The translations under genes were made by a program, and so were the position numbers. From Corbicula japonica (lineage: Eukaryota > Mollusca > Bivalvia > Venerida > Cyrenidae), in assembly GCA_038501625.1 (NCBI GenBank), contig JAZAYU010000054.1:186001-250000 (forward strand): 64,000 bases of DNA, in the 5' to 3' direction. The notes under the pieces are model-generated. The model worked only from the letters and a program-made list of their open reading frames with translations. It did no database searches and was not told the origin of the DNA. Shown here piece by piece: positions 33,060 to 44,428 of this stretch (its first letter is position 1; every line of letters starts with the position of its first letter).

Positions 33060-36000
33060 ATGCGCAGCTGCTAGGATATGGCACGTACACAGACCTCTCC
33101 TGTAAGTGTGGCAGCGACCAGCCGATTGTGTCCTTCTGTCTAGATCATGAGCAGTTCTGCTGTCATCTCTGTGCTGTAAAGGATCACAGGTAACCAAAGT
33201 ATAAATCTTCAATAACAAATTGTATTTTGCCGCTACACACTACTCGTGACCTTATGGATTCAAATAAAAACGAAGCATGGAAGATAGAGTATGGGCCTTA
33301 GTTGCACCATATTAGTTCGGTTTGTTAAAGAACAAACAGGCTGTTCTATTTGTTCTGAAATTGTAGGTCACAATGTCTCTTGACATTGTTGGTCGCAATG
33401 TCTCCTGACATTGTAGGTCACATTGTCTCCTGACATTTTAGGTCACATTGTCTCCTGACATTTTAGGTCACATTGTCTCCTGACAGTGTAGGTCACATTG
33501 TCTCCTGACATTGAAGGTCACAATGTCTCCTGACATTGTTGGTCACATTGTCTCCTGACATTGTAGGTCACAATGTCTCCTGACAGTGTAGGTCACATTG
33601 TCTCCTGACATTAAAGGTCGTAATGTCTCCTGACATTGTAGGTCACATTGTCTCCTGACAGTGTAGGTCACATTGTCTCCTGACATTGTAAGTCACAATG
33701 TCTCCTGACAGTGTAGGTCACATTGTCTCCTGACATTGAAGGTCACATTGTCTCCTGACAGTGTAGGTCACATTGTCTCCTAACATTGTAGGTCACAATG
33801 TCTCCTGACAGTGTAGGTCACATTGTCTCCTGACAGTGTAGGTCACAATGTCTCCTGACAGTGTAGATCACATTGTCTCCTGACAGTGTAGGTCACATTG
33901 TCTCCCGACATTGTAGGTCACAATGTCTCCTGACAGTGTAGGTCACATTGTCTCCTGACATTGTAGGTCACATTGTCTCCTGACAGTGTAGGTCACATTG
34001 TCTCCTGACATTGTAGGTCACAATGTCTCCTGACAGTGTAGATCATATTGTCTCCTTACAGTGAAGGTCACATTGTCTCCTGACATTGAAGGTCACAATG
34101 TCAGGAGACATTGTAGGCCACAATGTCTCCTGACAGTGTAGTTTACATTGTCTCCTGACATTGTAGGTCACAGTTTCTCCTGAGAGTGTAGGTCACATTG
34201 TCTCCTGACAGTGTAGGTCACATTGTCTCCTGACTGTGTAGGTCACATTGTCTCCTGACATTGTAGGTCACGATGTCTCCTGAGAGTGTAGGTCACATTG
34301 TCTCCTGACAGTGTAGGTCACAATGTCGTTGGTTTAAGTTAAAGCTCATGGCTCGTGAACGACTACATGTATTTAGTCGAAACTCTGTTGACGAAATCCT
34401 TCCGTCAAAGTCATTTTGTCTTTATTGTTGTTCAAAGTTTAGCAACTTTATATTGAACATACTAAAAACATACAAACCACTTGGTAACAGATAAGTAAAA
34501 AGTCTCTCGCCAGGAATGTAATTTAGGTAAAAAGTTCAGAGAAAGCGAAAGAAAGCATGCAAAAATCATCTTGTACCATCTTCTTACCTCATTTTTGAAA
34601 TGAAGATACATTCTGAATTTCATCAATGAAGTTTGTGGTATGTAGATCTATATTCATAAACTATTTATCTATGTAGCGTTAAATAACATCCCCTCAGGGA
34701 TGAATTTAAACAACACAACATTGTTTTTTCACTCTATATTCGACGTTTCGGCATTAAACCTTTTTTCAAGATTATTTACAGACAATTTCTACATCTTTCT
34801 TATCGTTTTAAAACACAGTCAGAAATAGTAAATATATTTTACTTACATAAATATGTTTAGTATTTCAAACTGTGTTGTAAAACGATAGGAAAGATGTAGA
34901 AATTGTCTGTAAATAATCATGAAAAAGGCTTAATGCCGAAACGTCGAATATAGAGTGAAAAAAAACCACAATGTTGTGCTATTTTCCTATGTGCATTTGC
35001 ATTATATTTCAAGTTTAAGGATCCAGTAGCATACTTTTGCAATGTTGATCATGCTTGTATTTTATTATTTTTACCGTAAATAAGGTAAGGATTTTAATTA
35101 AGAGTGTGTACTTATTTTTACACGAACTATCCACAAAATTTCATCATTTGTTTTTATTGGATGTTTCTGAACCTCCTTGTCCAGATGACCTTTTTAATAT
35201 AAGGTCAAGGTCATTTATGATTATCTGTTTGCCTGGTATTTATAAACTAAATTAAAAACAACTTTCATACGAGGAGACTATGCTATACACCAATTTTCAT
35301 GACTCGGTGGCCTTACTTTTTACACGTAGGTGATGCTTATGGTTATAATTGGGGCACGTTACGGGAAAAGGTACCTTCGGTCATTTTTAGTGATATTTTA
35401 GTTTTTATTAAATTTAGAAAGAAATAACAACTATATATCAATTTCTTATAACTAAAATGTGATTTTGTTACACATTTTGACAATAAAATGGTATTTTTAC
35501 CGCGAATTGCATAATAATTATTCTCGTCTGCTCAACTTTATGACGTCATTTCAAAGATTGACGTCAACTGTCCGAAGGTATATTTCCCGCGACGCGCCCC
35601 AATTTATCCGCTCCTTACCGAAAAGAAATCAGTTAAGTTAAGCAGAGGTAACATTTTATGATGATACCTCTAAGGTGAACGTTGGTTATAATCAATTGCA
35701 CATCTAACTAAATGAATTGTAACATAACAAAACTGTAAATGAGCTTTGCCTTCTGATACAGTAAAGTAGAATAACTAATTGGATTATACCTTTCAGGTCA
35801 TGCCCTGGTCTCAATAAAACAACTGAAAATGAGCATTGCGAGATACTTCAGGAGTGGGAGTATGCTATTAGACTGGAGGAAGACCACGATGTTTGCTGGA
35901 TAAATGGATGCTGTATCATGCCGAATGGCGATGTTTTGTTAACCGATGAAAATAATCTGTGTTTGAAACGGATGACTAGAACTGGCATCCTAAGCCGCGT

Positions 36001-37326
36001 GGGTCTGCCACGGGTTCCTACTGATGTCTGTAGCATAGGTATGGTTAAAAATAATACCGCATTGAACGTTCTCTGTTCGCCGCCATATGCATACCATCGT
36101 TTGGGATAGTTCGAAATTGTACTCTATGGAGTTGCGCTCTACCCGGGGGCAGGCGGCGTGAGCACAAATAAGCATTTAATGACTGCCCACGAAGAGGCTG
36201 TTTCAAACCAATCCTACAATAATTTCGGCGGCCTTCAAATTTATATTTTCATGTATTTATACATGTACCTGTCCCGCTACAAACAAAGTTTAATTGTGAT
36301 AAAGATAATTGTAATACACGTTTGCTTTGAAAATTTATGAGTTTCCAATGACTATTACTGTGAATAAATATCTGTGCCCAAGATCATAAAACTAAATCTG
36401 GAGATCAGTCTCAAATCTCGAGCATCTGATTGGCTGAAATGGCGACCAGTCGCCATTTCAGCCAATCAGATCCTTGAGATTTGAGACTGATCTCAAAATT
36501 TAGTTTTATGATCTTGGGACCTGTTATTGATCACTCTATTCAGTAAGTCGTGTTCTTGAAATATCACATCTATTCTGTTATAAGTATTCCCCTGGCACAT
36601 TATCAAACTATCTATCTCTGTCCGCATAATTGGTGCTAATTGGTATCTGTCTTAAACAAATTAGCGTCAGCTCTCCGCATACTTTTTTCACACAATATCT
36701 CTCCGCTATTATTATGTATTTCAGGCAAAGATTCGGCAGCCGTTGGACTGAAAGGCAATGGAATACAGCTGGTCAGCACTAGTCATGACTTGGAGTTTAC
36801 CAGTGTTATCGATACTGACCACCCTTCTCTAGGGCTGGTAAGTAAGGGAGGACTACTATATGTTACCGACGGAAACAGTGTGTACACGTACAAGACGGAC
36901 GGAACGGAAAAGCGCGTGCTGTATCGTTCCCATGACGACGAGATTTGCTTCTCTAAACTTGCTATTAGCGATGACGGCCAGACTCTTTATATTGTTAACG
37001 GATGTGGGGGCCTTGAAACCATTGACACCAAAGGAAACCACTTGTACACACTAATGGCGCACGAGCTGAAGATTTCCCGTGGCATTGGTTTGGTAGGGGA
37101 CGGCACGGTGCTGGTGTGCGAGTACGACAATGATACGATCCTAAGGATTGATGAAGAAGGTAGGCGGATCCTCGGAACTGTCCTCTCCAATGTTCAAGGT
37201 GTTCAGAGACCTTGCACACTTGGCTTTGATAGAACCCTTTCGAAACTGGTCGTGGGCATGAGAGAAAAAGGCACAGTGTCTGTACTGAAACTGAAAATTA
37301 ACCCAGTGTGTTCTTTGTTTCTTTGA
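33060..37326 (+). CDS. B-box zinc finger / beta-propeller protein (TRIM-like), 5' end not resolved
   Basis: Exons 33060-33189, 35797-36038 and 36725-37326 (stop TGA) join in phase to 323 residues. Exon one encodes a B-box: CKCGSDQPIVSFCLDHEQFC followed by CHLCAVKDHR, with the Cys/Asp/His spacing of B-box type 2. The next exons give a propeller of NHL-like blades (GDVLLTDENNLCLKRM, GLLYVTDGNSVYTYKTDG, GDGTVLVCEYDNDTILRID). This resembles the C-terminus of TRIM56/TRIM45-type bivalve proteins, but there is no RING and the usual coiled coil is missing. The B-box exon starts in phase 1 without a nearby start exon. Joining it to 30214 or 31051 upstream keeps frame and gives 514 or 541 residues. Otherwise a first exon is missed. 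AATAAA follows at 38110. Confidence 0.75.
33355..34328. repeat. 25-bp minisatellite, about 39 copies
   Basis: The unit is 'aggtcacattgtctcctgac' plus 'attgt' or 'agtgt'. Two variants (cacaatg/cacattg) alternate. At about 34095 one unit is inverted ('caatgtcaggagacattg'). It lies in the intron after the B-box exon. Confidence 0.97.
34713..34979. mobile_element. Foldback element with PLE-like GCCGAAACGTCG motif
   Basis: Inverted arms of about 100 bp: 'cactctatattcgacgtttc', then 'gacaatttctacatctttc', complemented on the right by 'gaaagatgtagaaattgtc' and 'gaaacgtcgaatatagagtg'. The segment ggcttaatgccGAAACG (34927-34942) resembles stem II plus the GAAA core strand of hammerhead ribozymes in Penelope-like element ends; that resemblance is inference. 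Confidence 0.75.
35351..35600. mobile_element. 250-bp MITE with GGGGC ends
   Basis: Left 'aattggggcacgttacggg', then 'taccttcggtca'; right 'tgtccgaaggtata', then 'tcccgcgacgcgccccaatt'. Terminal inverted repeat of about 30 bp. A second copy lies at 43197-43596. Confidence 0.75.
36027..36240. repeat. Dispersed repeat, inverted partial copy
   Basis: 'ggttaaaaataataccgcat' and 'cgccatatgcataccat' are the complement of the repeat at 13520-13640. The copy starts at the donor of the exon ending at 36038, so the last bases of that exon may overlap the repeat. Confidence 0.5.
36373..36521. mobile_element. Foldback MITE, family P (variant ends)
   Basis: Ends 'gcccaagatcataaaactaa' and 'ttagttttatgatcttggga', a variant shared with 18752-18894. 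Near-perfect palindrome, in the last intron of the B-box/propeller gene. Confidence 0.88.
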
Positions 37327-38339
37327 ACAAGCGGCTTTAACAGCTGTTAAAATGTCAAACCCGAGTGACGATTTTTGTTTACAATATCTACATTTTCTCT
37401 TTCCTAAGTGAGTGAACACTACCCGTGTTACAACAACAAAATATTACTTGTTACCAAAGGAGCATTTATTTAAAATATAGATGTAATATTATATTACCTG
37501 AGGTGCAGTGTAAGTCCGGACTGGTCTATACATGTACGTTTTTGATTGTTTAAGATGCATTCAAGTGGTCAAAGTGAACACCTGTATTATAACTGTTAAG
37601 TTGTTAACCATTGGCATATTCACATTTTTGCGTTTTCACAAGGTCGGACATATTTGCCAACATAATATGTTATATTTTCCCGTTTTCCCGTTTTTATAAT
37701 TTCTGAAAAATAATTTTACAATCTGCGGAAATATTCGCGCAAATTCATTTTCGCGCTTCAGTGCCATATTCGCATATAGCGAAAATTGATTGTTCGTGGT
37801 TTTTTGTTGGTTTTTAGTATATATTCGATTTTGGCTTTGCATTTTTGCATCCAACGTATTTATTCAGTTATTTTATATACAGTATGATATAATATTACAC
37901 GTCAGCAATTTACAACACAGTTTAAATTAAGCAAGAGACTAATTTTGTTGTTGTTTGTGTTAATGCAAGATCAGCAATGCAATAACTTTTATTTTTGAAT
38001 ACACAATGATGTTATTTTAACGTGTTTAAGCCATCTAGGAGAAATTCAGTTTTAACTTTTCCTATCTCCATTGTTTAACTATTTTCATGGTGGTTTCCTG
38101 AAATGATTGAATAAACTCATAAATTCATTTCATTAAAAACAAAAACAACAACAACAAAACGAAGTTATCTTTTGTTAGAAATTCATGATTTTTATCTTTA
38201 CAAATTTATACAAATATATTTTTTTTGGAAATATTACTTCATATGGACATCCAATATTAAAAAGTTAAAGTTGGAGTAAACAGTGAGCAGCGCATATACA
38301 TTTGCAATGCATGTATTATTAGTTCTTTGAATAGTACCG
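37327..38339. other. 3' flank of the B-box/propeller gene
   Basis: AT-rich. An AATAAA at 38110-38115 could end the transcript. No other gene signal. Confidence 0.4.
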
Positions 38340-38343
38340 TTAA

Positions 38344-38878
38344 AGGGAGATGTGCATGGTCGGTAAAATCGTAAACAGATCGATCTATGTAACACTTACG
38401 TGTACTTTTCACAAAACTCTACATTTCAAAACCTCCAGGAGGAAGTTTTCGGTTCATTTTACCATTTTACCGGACCTGAAAACAATCCGCCGAAGAAATC
38501 CCTATACAAAACAATACATTCTATATTAAGCGATCATGGGAATGTAACGTGGGCATTCAACAATTTAACAAGAACAACTATGGCATTTTGAAACAAATGG
38601 CGACGTCGATAGTCGGCAAGGTACACCGAATGCGTATTTTGGTTGAAGTTATCGCGATCCCAAAAACTACCGCGGCTTTACGCGGGAAATACAAAAATAG
38701 CTAACCTATGCGCGTCGCATAGGATAGGAAACACCATTTATATATCTTTTTTTAAATTAAATATTGGATTGAAATATTTCGGTTGTAAATCAATATTTGA
38801 GCTTCAAATAATGATATTCAACTGATTAATAACCCTTTTCGCAAATCTGTTCCATTCATCAATCCTGCACATCTCCCT
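38344..38878. mobile_element. piggyBac-type MITE flanked by TTAA
   Basis: AGGGAGATGTGCA at 38344 and its exact complement ending at 38878 are flanked by TTAA at 38340-38343 and 38879-38882. TTAA duplication is the hallmark of piggyBac insertion. The 535-bp body encodes no transposase. Confidence 0.82.
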
Positions 38879-38882
38879 TTAA

Positions 38883-40428
38883 TATATGTTTTGTTTTTTT
38901 CGCTAATTTATAAGACATGACAGAAATGTGGTTCTTAAAATAAACTTTAAATATAAAGTTAAGCGTGAATTTTATTCAATGATCACCATATTTAAATGTG
39001 TTTGACTATAAGATTGAATAAAATTATCTAATAATTTAGTTTCACTCTGGACATGCGCTTTGTTAAATGGCGGAAACCGTTTCACTGTTTGGCATCTTTT
39101 GTTTTTTTATTACTTAAAAAATCAATATAAAAAACCAAAACCATGAATTGACGCAAATACTACCGAGTTATACCATGTTTGTTAACAGTACGGTGATCTT
39201 TATCTGAATAAAATCGGTCTAGAAATTACTGAGAAGTAAGCAAAAAACCTACAAGAAACGAGTGATTTTTGTGTGCACGACATTCTAAAAGTCACGTGAC
39301 AAAGCCACAATGCATACTGTCACTAGGTAAATAAGATACATAATAAGTTGTTTGGGGTACAAAACAACCGCGTCCCATCTAAGATTTGCGGTCACTTCCT
39401 GGAACATGCCAGTGCTTAATCAATCATACTAGTATATTGTTGGTATAAAATTTGCAATGCCTTCACTTTTTGGTATGAACGATTACGTAAACATGCTACG
39501 AATCAAAAGGCAATAACGTATTTACGACGTCTACGGTGTTTGGTCGAGGCCATCGTTGTTTCTCCCTGTCGTCCTCTTGGGCGAGGACACGAAACCATTC
39601 AGAAGAAACAAAAACAACCAAATATGATTGCTTTTGCAACAATGGCATCAAGGAGAGATTGAACCTGCAGACCTCACTTAAAATCTGCTACAAGCATGAT
39701 AACATTTGAAATATTTGAAAAAAATACTGCATTGTCATTGGATCAAAACTAATTTCAACAATTTCAAAAACGTATAATTTTATTATACTTTAAAATCTAA
39801 TATTTCGAAATGACATTTATTTTGTCAAATGTTCGTAAAATTGATTTATATTGAAGTTGATAACATATTCCCCCACTGGAATTCGGTTACACAAGTATCA
39901 CAGAGCGAATGAAACTGCCTAAACTGCTAGACCACTCAGCATTTGTAGACACAGTATAATAAAATTAAAAAAGACTGACCTCTTCATTGAAACCAATTTG
40001 AACCCATTTGAACCATAATGGATAAACAAGGGAGGAGTGTGTTGGCTCGGCATGTCCAGTAGACCATTACGAAGCTACAAGAAGTTATTTGAGAGAAATG
40101 GAACGGCTAAGCGAAACATTTCGTTTGGAATTGCATCAAACTTTAATGGGAAGATGAGACGATGATACTAAGCAACTAGGATCGCATTTATTTATCGTTA
40201 GTCGTTTGATTGCTAGGGCATGGGAACAAAATTCCTTTGGGAAGCTAAACAAGAATGATTGTGTTGGAAGCTTTAGCTTAACGATAAAATAGATGGATGT
40301 CAGACAATTTCTGTCCTTGCTCAGACGTGAAATGTGCCAATTTGTCAACAAAAGTTGTATTTATGAAATAACTCATTTGAGTTACTTCCCTTCAATTAAT
40401 AACATAATAGAAACTCATATCTGTTTTG
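38883..40428. other. AT-rich intergenic DNA, no gene seen
   Basis: Short frames only; nothing recognisable. Confidence 0.4.
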
Positions 40429-40484
<56 letters not shown>

Positions 40485-40504
40485 TATTATTATTATTATT
40501 ATTT
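40429..40504. repeat. (AAT)n joined to (ATT)n, a simple palindrome
   Basis: About 18 AAT units switch to ATT units, forming a perfect inverted simple repeat. The poly-Asn/poly-Ile frames here are artefacts. Confidence 0.95.
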
Positions 40505-40536
40505 TTATTATAATTATTTTTATTTTCATGATAATA

Positions 40537-41715
40537 TTCCATACCTCCGTGTCCGTTACATAGAGCAAGTACGTGCTCCGCACTTACAACGCACGGTGTG
40601 CACACGGACCTCTGCGGTATATAACAACGTGCGAGCGAGTAAGAACACCGTACGTAAAGCCCCGGTCACAACCCGCCGTGCGTCTTTTTTGACCGTACGT
40701 GTTCTGCGGAGGCTACGTTCGCTGCGTGTTTTGGTCGGTCGTGGCAAGAGCAGAGAGGACGCAAGTTACACGCAATGTGTGAGTACGTGGCCCGCACGAC
40801 ACGTCTAGGGGTAAAAGGTTGCGTGCATCGTACGTTCCGTAGGTGGTTAGTGAGTTGTGCGTGCTTACAACGCAAGATCTCCGTGCGATTTCCATGCCAA
40901 CGTACGGAGGCCGTACTGCTCACGTACGGTGTTCTTACTAGCTCGCCCGTTGTAAGTGCGTGCAAGTGCGGCGAACGTAAGTTTATTTCGGTCGCGGTTG
41001 GGTGATATATATAAGGACGACCTATCGATACTCGAAATATTTTACATACCGCAGAGGTCCGTGCGCACACCGTGCGTTGTAAGTGCGGAGCACGAACTTG
41101 CTCTGAACGGTCCGCCTGAGTTCTGTGCGCGTTTTGGACGGTAAAACTGAGGAAGCACGGACCACGCACGGACCACGCAATGACTCGCAGAGGCAGTGCG
41201 TTATGCGCTCGTGGACGTACAGGGCACGCACGTCACCCGTACGGGTAGTGAATCCGTAGCCCGCACGCAGCTTGAACGCAGAGAAAGTTTTGCATGCACT
41301 AAAAATGCTACGGCGTCTCTGCGTGCTCCCAAATCCGTACGGAGGAGGTACTCACCACGTACGGATCCTTGAATTTGGTCCAAGTTTTTGCACGTAGACA
41401 GCACGCACTTGCACGTACGGCGGGTTGTGACCGGGGCTTAAGCAACGCATTTAAGTACTGCCTCCGTACATTAACATGGAAATCGCACGGAGATCTTACG
41501 TTGTAAGCACGTTGTCAGCACATACAACTCACCACCTACGCAAAGTATGATGCATGCAACCGTTTACCCCAAGACGTGGCGTGCAGGCCACATACTCACG
41601 ACTTGCGCAACCGTGAGTGTGACGTATTTCGCCTCTGCTCTTTCCACGTCCGACCCAAAAAAACGCACGTACGGATAAAAAAGACGCAAGGCGGGTTGTG
41701 ACAAGGGCTTTATGC
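40537..41715. mobile_element. GC-rich composite foldback element
   Basis: Sharply GC-rich and dense in 'acgtacgg/ccgtacgt' against AT-rich flanks. 'agccccggtcacaacccgcc' at 40659-40678 is complemented at 41419-41438 and, imperfectly, at 41690-41709. 'gagcaagtacgtgctccgca' at 40563 is complemented near 41103. 'gtgcgatttccatg' and 'catggaaatcgcac' form another inner pair. The order suggests one foldback element with a second partial copy next to it. Many overlapping frames exist on both strands, but none has a recognisable domain. Confidence 0.75.
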
Positions 41716-41903
41716 TCGTGCAGAGCCAATGAGTATAACTTAAAGAAAGACATTGACGTCAATAAATTTACCCGTGTAGAAGGAAAGTCGAGTCACACAT
41801 CTGACGAGTACAATAGTTAAATTTTGTTGGATCACCTTGAGTACGTTCAGTAAAAATAAAATAAACAAGCTTGGCGAGTGGAAAAATGGCTTAAATGTGG
41901 AAC

Positions 41904-42047
41904 CCTGTGCTCAAGATAATAAAACTGATTGGCTGAAATGAAAAATCCTCTCAATTTTAGCCGACCGGATTCTTGTGACTAGTCCCCATTTCAGCCAACC
42001 AGATTCTTCAAAATTGAGACTGTCTCTGTTTTATGATCGTAGGACCA
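41904..42047. mobile_element. Foldback MITE, family P (degraded)
   Basis: Keeps 'actgattggctgaaatg', 'catttcagccaaccagattc' and 'ttttatgatcgtagg', but the arms are rearranged. Confidence 0.6.
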
Positions 42048-42049
42048 GG

Positions 42050-43196
42050 CCACGGTATCACAAACAATTTTGAGTTGGATTTTTAACTCAACTCAAAGAA
42101 AATATTTTAAATTTGTGACGATACAGTGATTTTTTGATTGATTACGATTTTTTTTTTAAAGTTTGCATAATATTTCTTGTTTTAAATGAAGATTTCAAAA
42201 TTTTTTATCTGAATAATCTGCTTTAAAAATGTTTGAGTAAAATCTTAAAATCTGAGTTCATACTCAGACATTAATTCTAGAATACCTCCGAGTAAAACAT
42301 AATGTTATCTGAAAAAATCCACGATAATAGGAAGATTTTATTTCATTTTATGCGGTATTTAAAGTAAACAACCAATAATTAATCAGAATTTAAATAAATT
42401 TGTTGAGTAGATTGAGCATAAGATTGTTCATTATATCGGAGCCTGGTCTATCACTGACGAACTTACATCAAAGCATTTTGCTTTGTGTTGCTTTGGAAAG
42501 AAAAACATAAAACATGTTATAATTTTATAAGTTCTGCTATATTTCAGTGAAAACTTTATTCTCTATAAGACTATTCTTAAATTTTCTAAACATGTTCGTA
42601 TAAACATCACTGAAAACTTTAGGCCCTATACCACTGTTTGTAACTTTTTTAAACACGTTTGTATTATTACCAGTTATGATAAATAATGTATCATATTGTC
42701 TATTTAATTATTCAAGGTTGCCATACGTTTCTAAGCTTAAAGTTATTGAAATATACTTCAAAATCAATAAGTACCCGGAGAAAAATTCAACGGCGGTATC
42801 TGACTCGGTTCGTCGGCTCGGAAACAATGTGTCTATAATGCTTAAACACTTGAGCCCTCGTCAGACAGTAATTCATTATTAAACTTATCAGACATTTGAA
42901 GCTAACGCTGAGCGATGTGTGGAGGAAACATTTGTTGAAATAAGTGGTTATATCCTTATTGAAGGTAAGAACTTATTTAAATAACCAATAATAGCCGTTT
43001 GATTTGTTTTTTTTTGTTTGTTTTTAGGATCCAGATACGTCATCAGATTGCTGAAGTGCACAGTAGTTAAATGTCAAGGCATTGTAAAATAACCGTTTTT
43101 TTTGTTAAATTTTATTTCGTTACAAATTTTATTTAAACATATTATATGGTATGTGGTTATGGAAAATACATTGCTCAAACAGCAGGGTCAATTAAT
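42050..43196. other. AT-rich intergenic DNA, no gene seen
   Basis: The frame at 42676-42882 has no recognisable domain or splice context. Confidence 0.35.
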
Positions 43197-43596
43197 GAGG
43201 TACGCCACGGGTAAGGTGCCTTCGGTCATATAATTTTAAAAATTTTGTTGTTACTGTATTTGGAAAGAACTTACAATTATTACTATTATTATTTCCCATA
43301 TCCTGGTTCCAAGGTTATAAAGCTGAGTTTGGAAACCAGTCTCAAATCTCAAGCATCTGATTGGCTGAAATGGCGACTGGTCGCCATTTCAGCCAATCAG
43401 ATGCTTGAGATTTGAGACTGGTTTCCAAACTCAGCTTTATAACCTTCAACCCTGTTGATGATTTTGTCGCATTTTAACAACATAATGTTATTTCAACCCG
43501 AAATATAATTTAAGCAATGTAGTCTGCTCAATTTTATGACGTCATATCAGGATTTGATTAGATGCTCAAAGGTACCTTGACACGTGATGCACCCCT
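43197..43596. mobile_element. MITE with GGGGC-type ends, split by a P element
   Basis: 'tacgccacgggtaaggtgcc' and 'ttcggtcata' at the left, 'gctcaaaggtaccttg' and 'cacgtgatgcacccctt' at the right, with 'gctcaa.tttatgacgtcat' inside as in 35351-35600. The P copy at 43306-43453 lies in the middle. Confidence 0.7.
43306..43453. mobile_element. Foldback MITE, family P (near-perfect palindrome)
   Basis: Arms are almost identical from 'aaggttataaagctgagttt' through 'atggcgactggtcgccat'. It is inserted in the MITE at 43197-43596. Confidence 0.9.
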
Positions 43597-43599
43597 TAA

Positions 43600-44174
43600 A
43601 GATTAATATCTGTCCCGACGGACTTATGTTACCAGTAACAATATCAATGCATTTACCTTTTCTTATAGCTTGAGTAAGTGAACGTTTTAAAACAAAATTT
43701 ATGTGAATGCATTTATTTTCGTGAACAATAATGTCCGCGGTTTCTTAAATGCGTGGTTTTAATTTCTCGTTATTAATGTTTACATGCAATATTATTTATC
43801 ATGCGAGTTATCTATTTATAGATCGATCTGCCCTCGAACATTTGTTCCCCACGAATCATTATTGCTGAATTTATATACTCTATTCCAAAAGAAATTTTGA
43901 ATTTCGTTTTCATTAACTGCCTTTTAATGCCTAAATATTTGGTATAAAAATTGAGATAAGTTCATAGATAATATTAGTAAAAAATTTAAATAATCGCATT
44001 TTAAACCCAAACCATTTAGGCATTAAGAAAAACAGTTAATGAAAAATCACCAAAACAAATTGCACACTTGTGTTTGGAAAATGAGTGCAATGTACGAGTA
44101 CAGCTTACGTTATAAATTTTAAGAGTTAAGTATGACATAAAGGGGGTTATGGCAAATGCGACCAGTGTAGACTC
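43600..44174. other. AT-rich intergenic DNA, no gene seen
   Basis: No coding signal or repeat stands out. Confidence 0.35.
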
Positions 44175-44324
44175 AGTGCCTAATGTTATAAAACTGAGCA
44201 TGGAAACCAGTCTCAAATCTCAAGCATCTGATTGGCTGAAATGGCGACCAGTCGCCATTTCAGCCAATCAGATGCTTGAGATTTGAGACTGGTTTCCAAT
44301 CTCAGCTTTATAACCTGCAACCCA
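44175..44324. mobile_element. Foldback MITE, family P, nested in Q-like DNA
   Basis: Complete palindrome. The bases before it ('aaatgcgaccagtgtagact') are Q-type sequence. Confidence 0.88.
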
Positions 44325-44428
44325 GATCATCCTGCCCAATCGCGCATTTTGGTCTACCATGTTTGCCATTTAGTCACAGAAGGAATCTAAATGCAACAAG
44401 TTAACAGTAAAGATTATTTTCAAACCTG

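Noticed and set aside
40293..40808. 171-codon plus-strand frame with poly-Asn/poly-Tyr
   Set aside because: It is driven by the (AAT)n(ATT)n repeat and the GC-rich foldback; no domain or splice support.
42676..42882. 68-codon plus-strand frame
   Set aside because: No known domain, no splice sites of quality, AT-rich surroundings.
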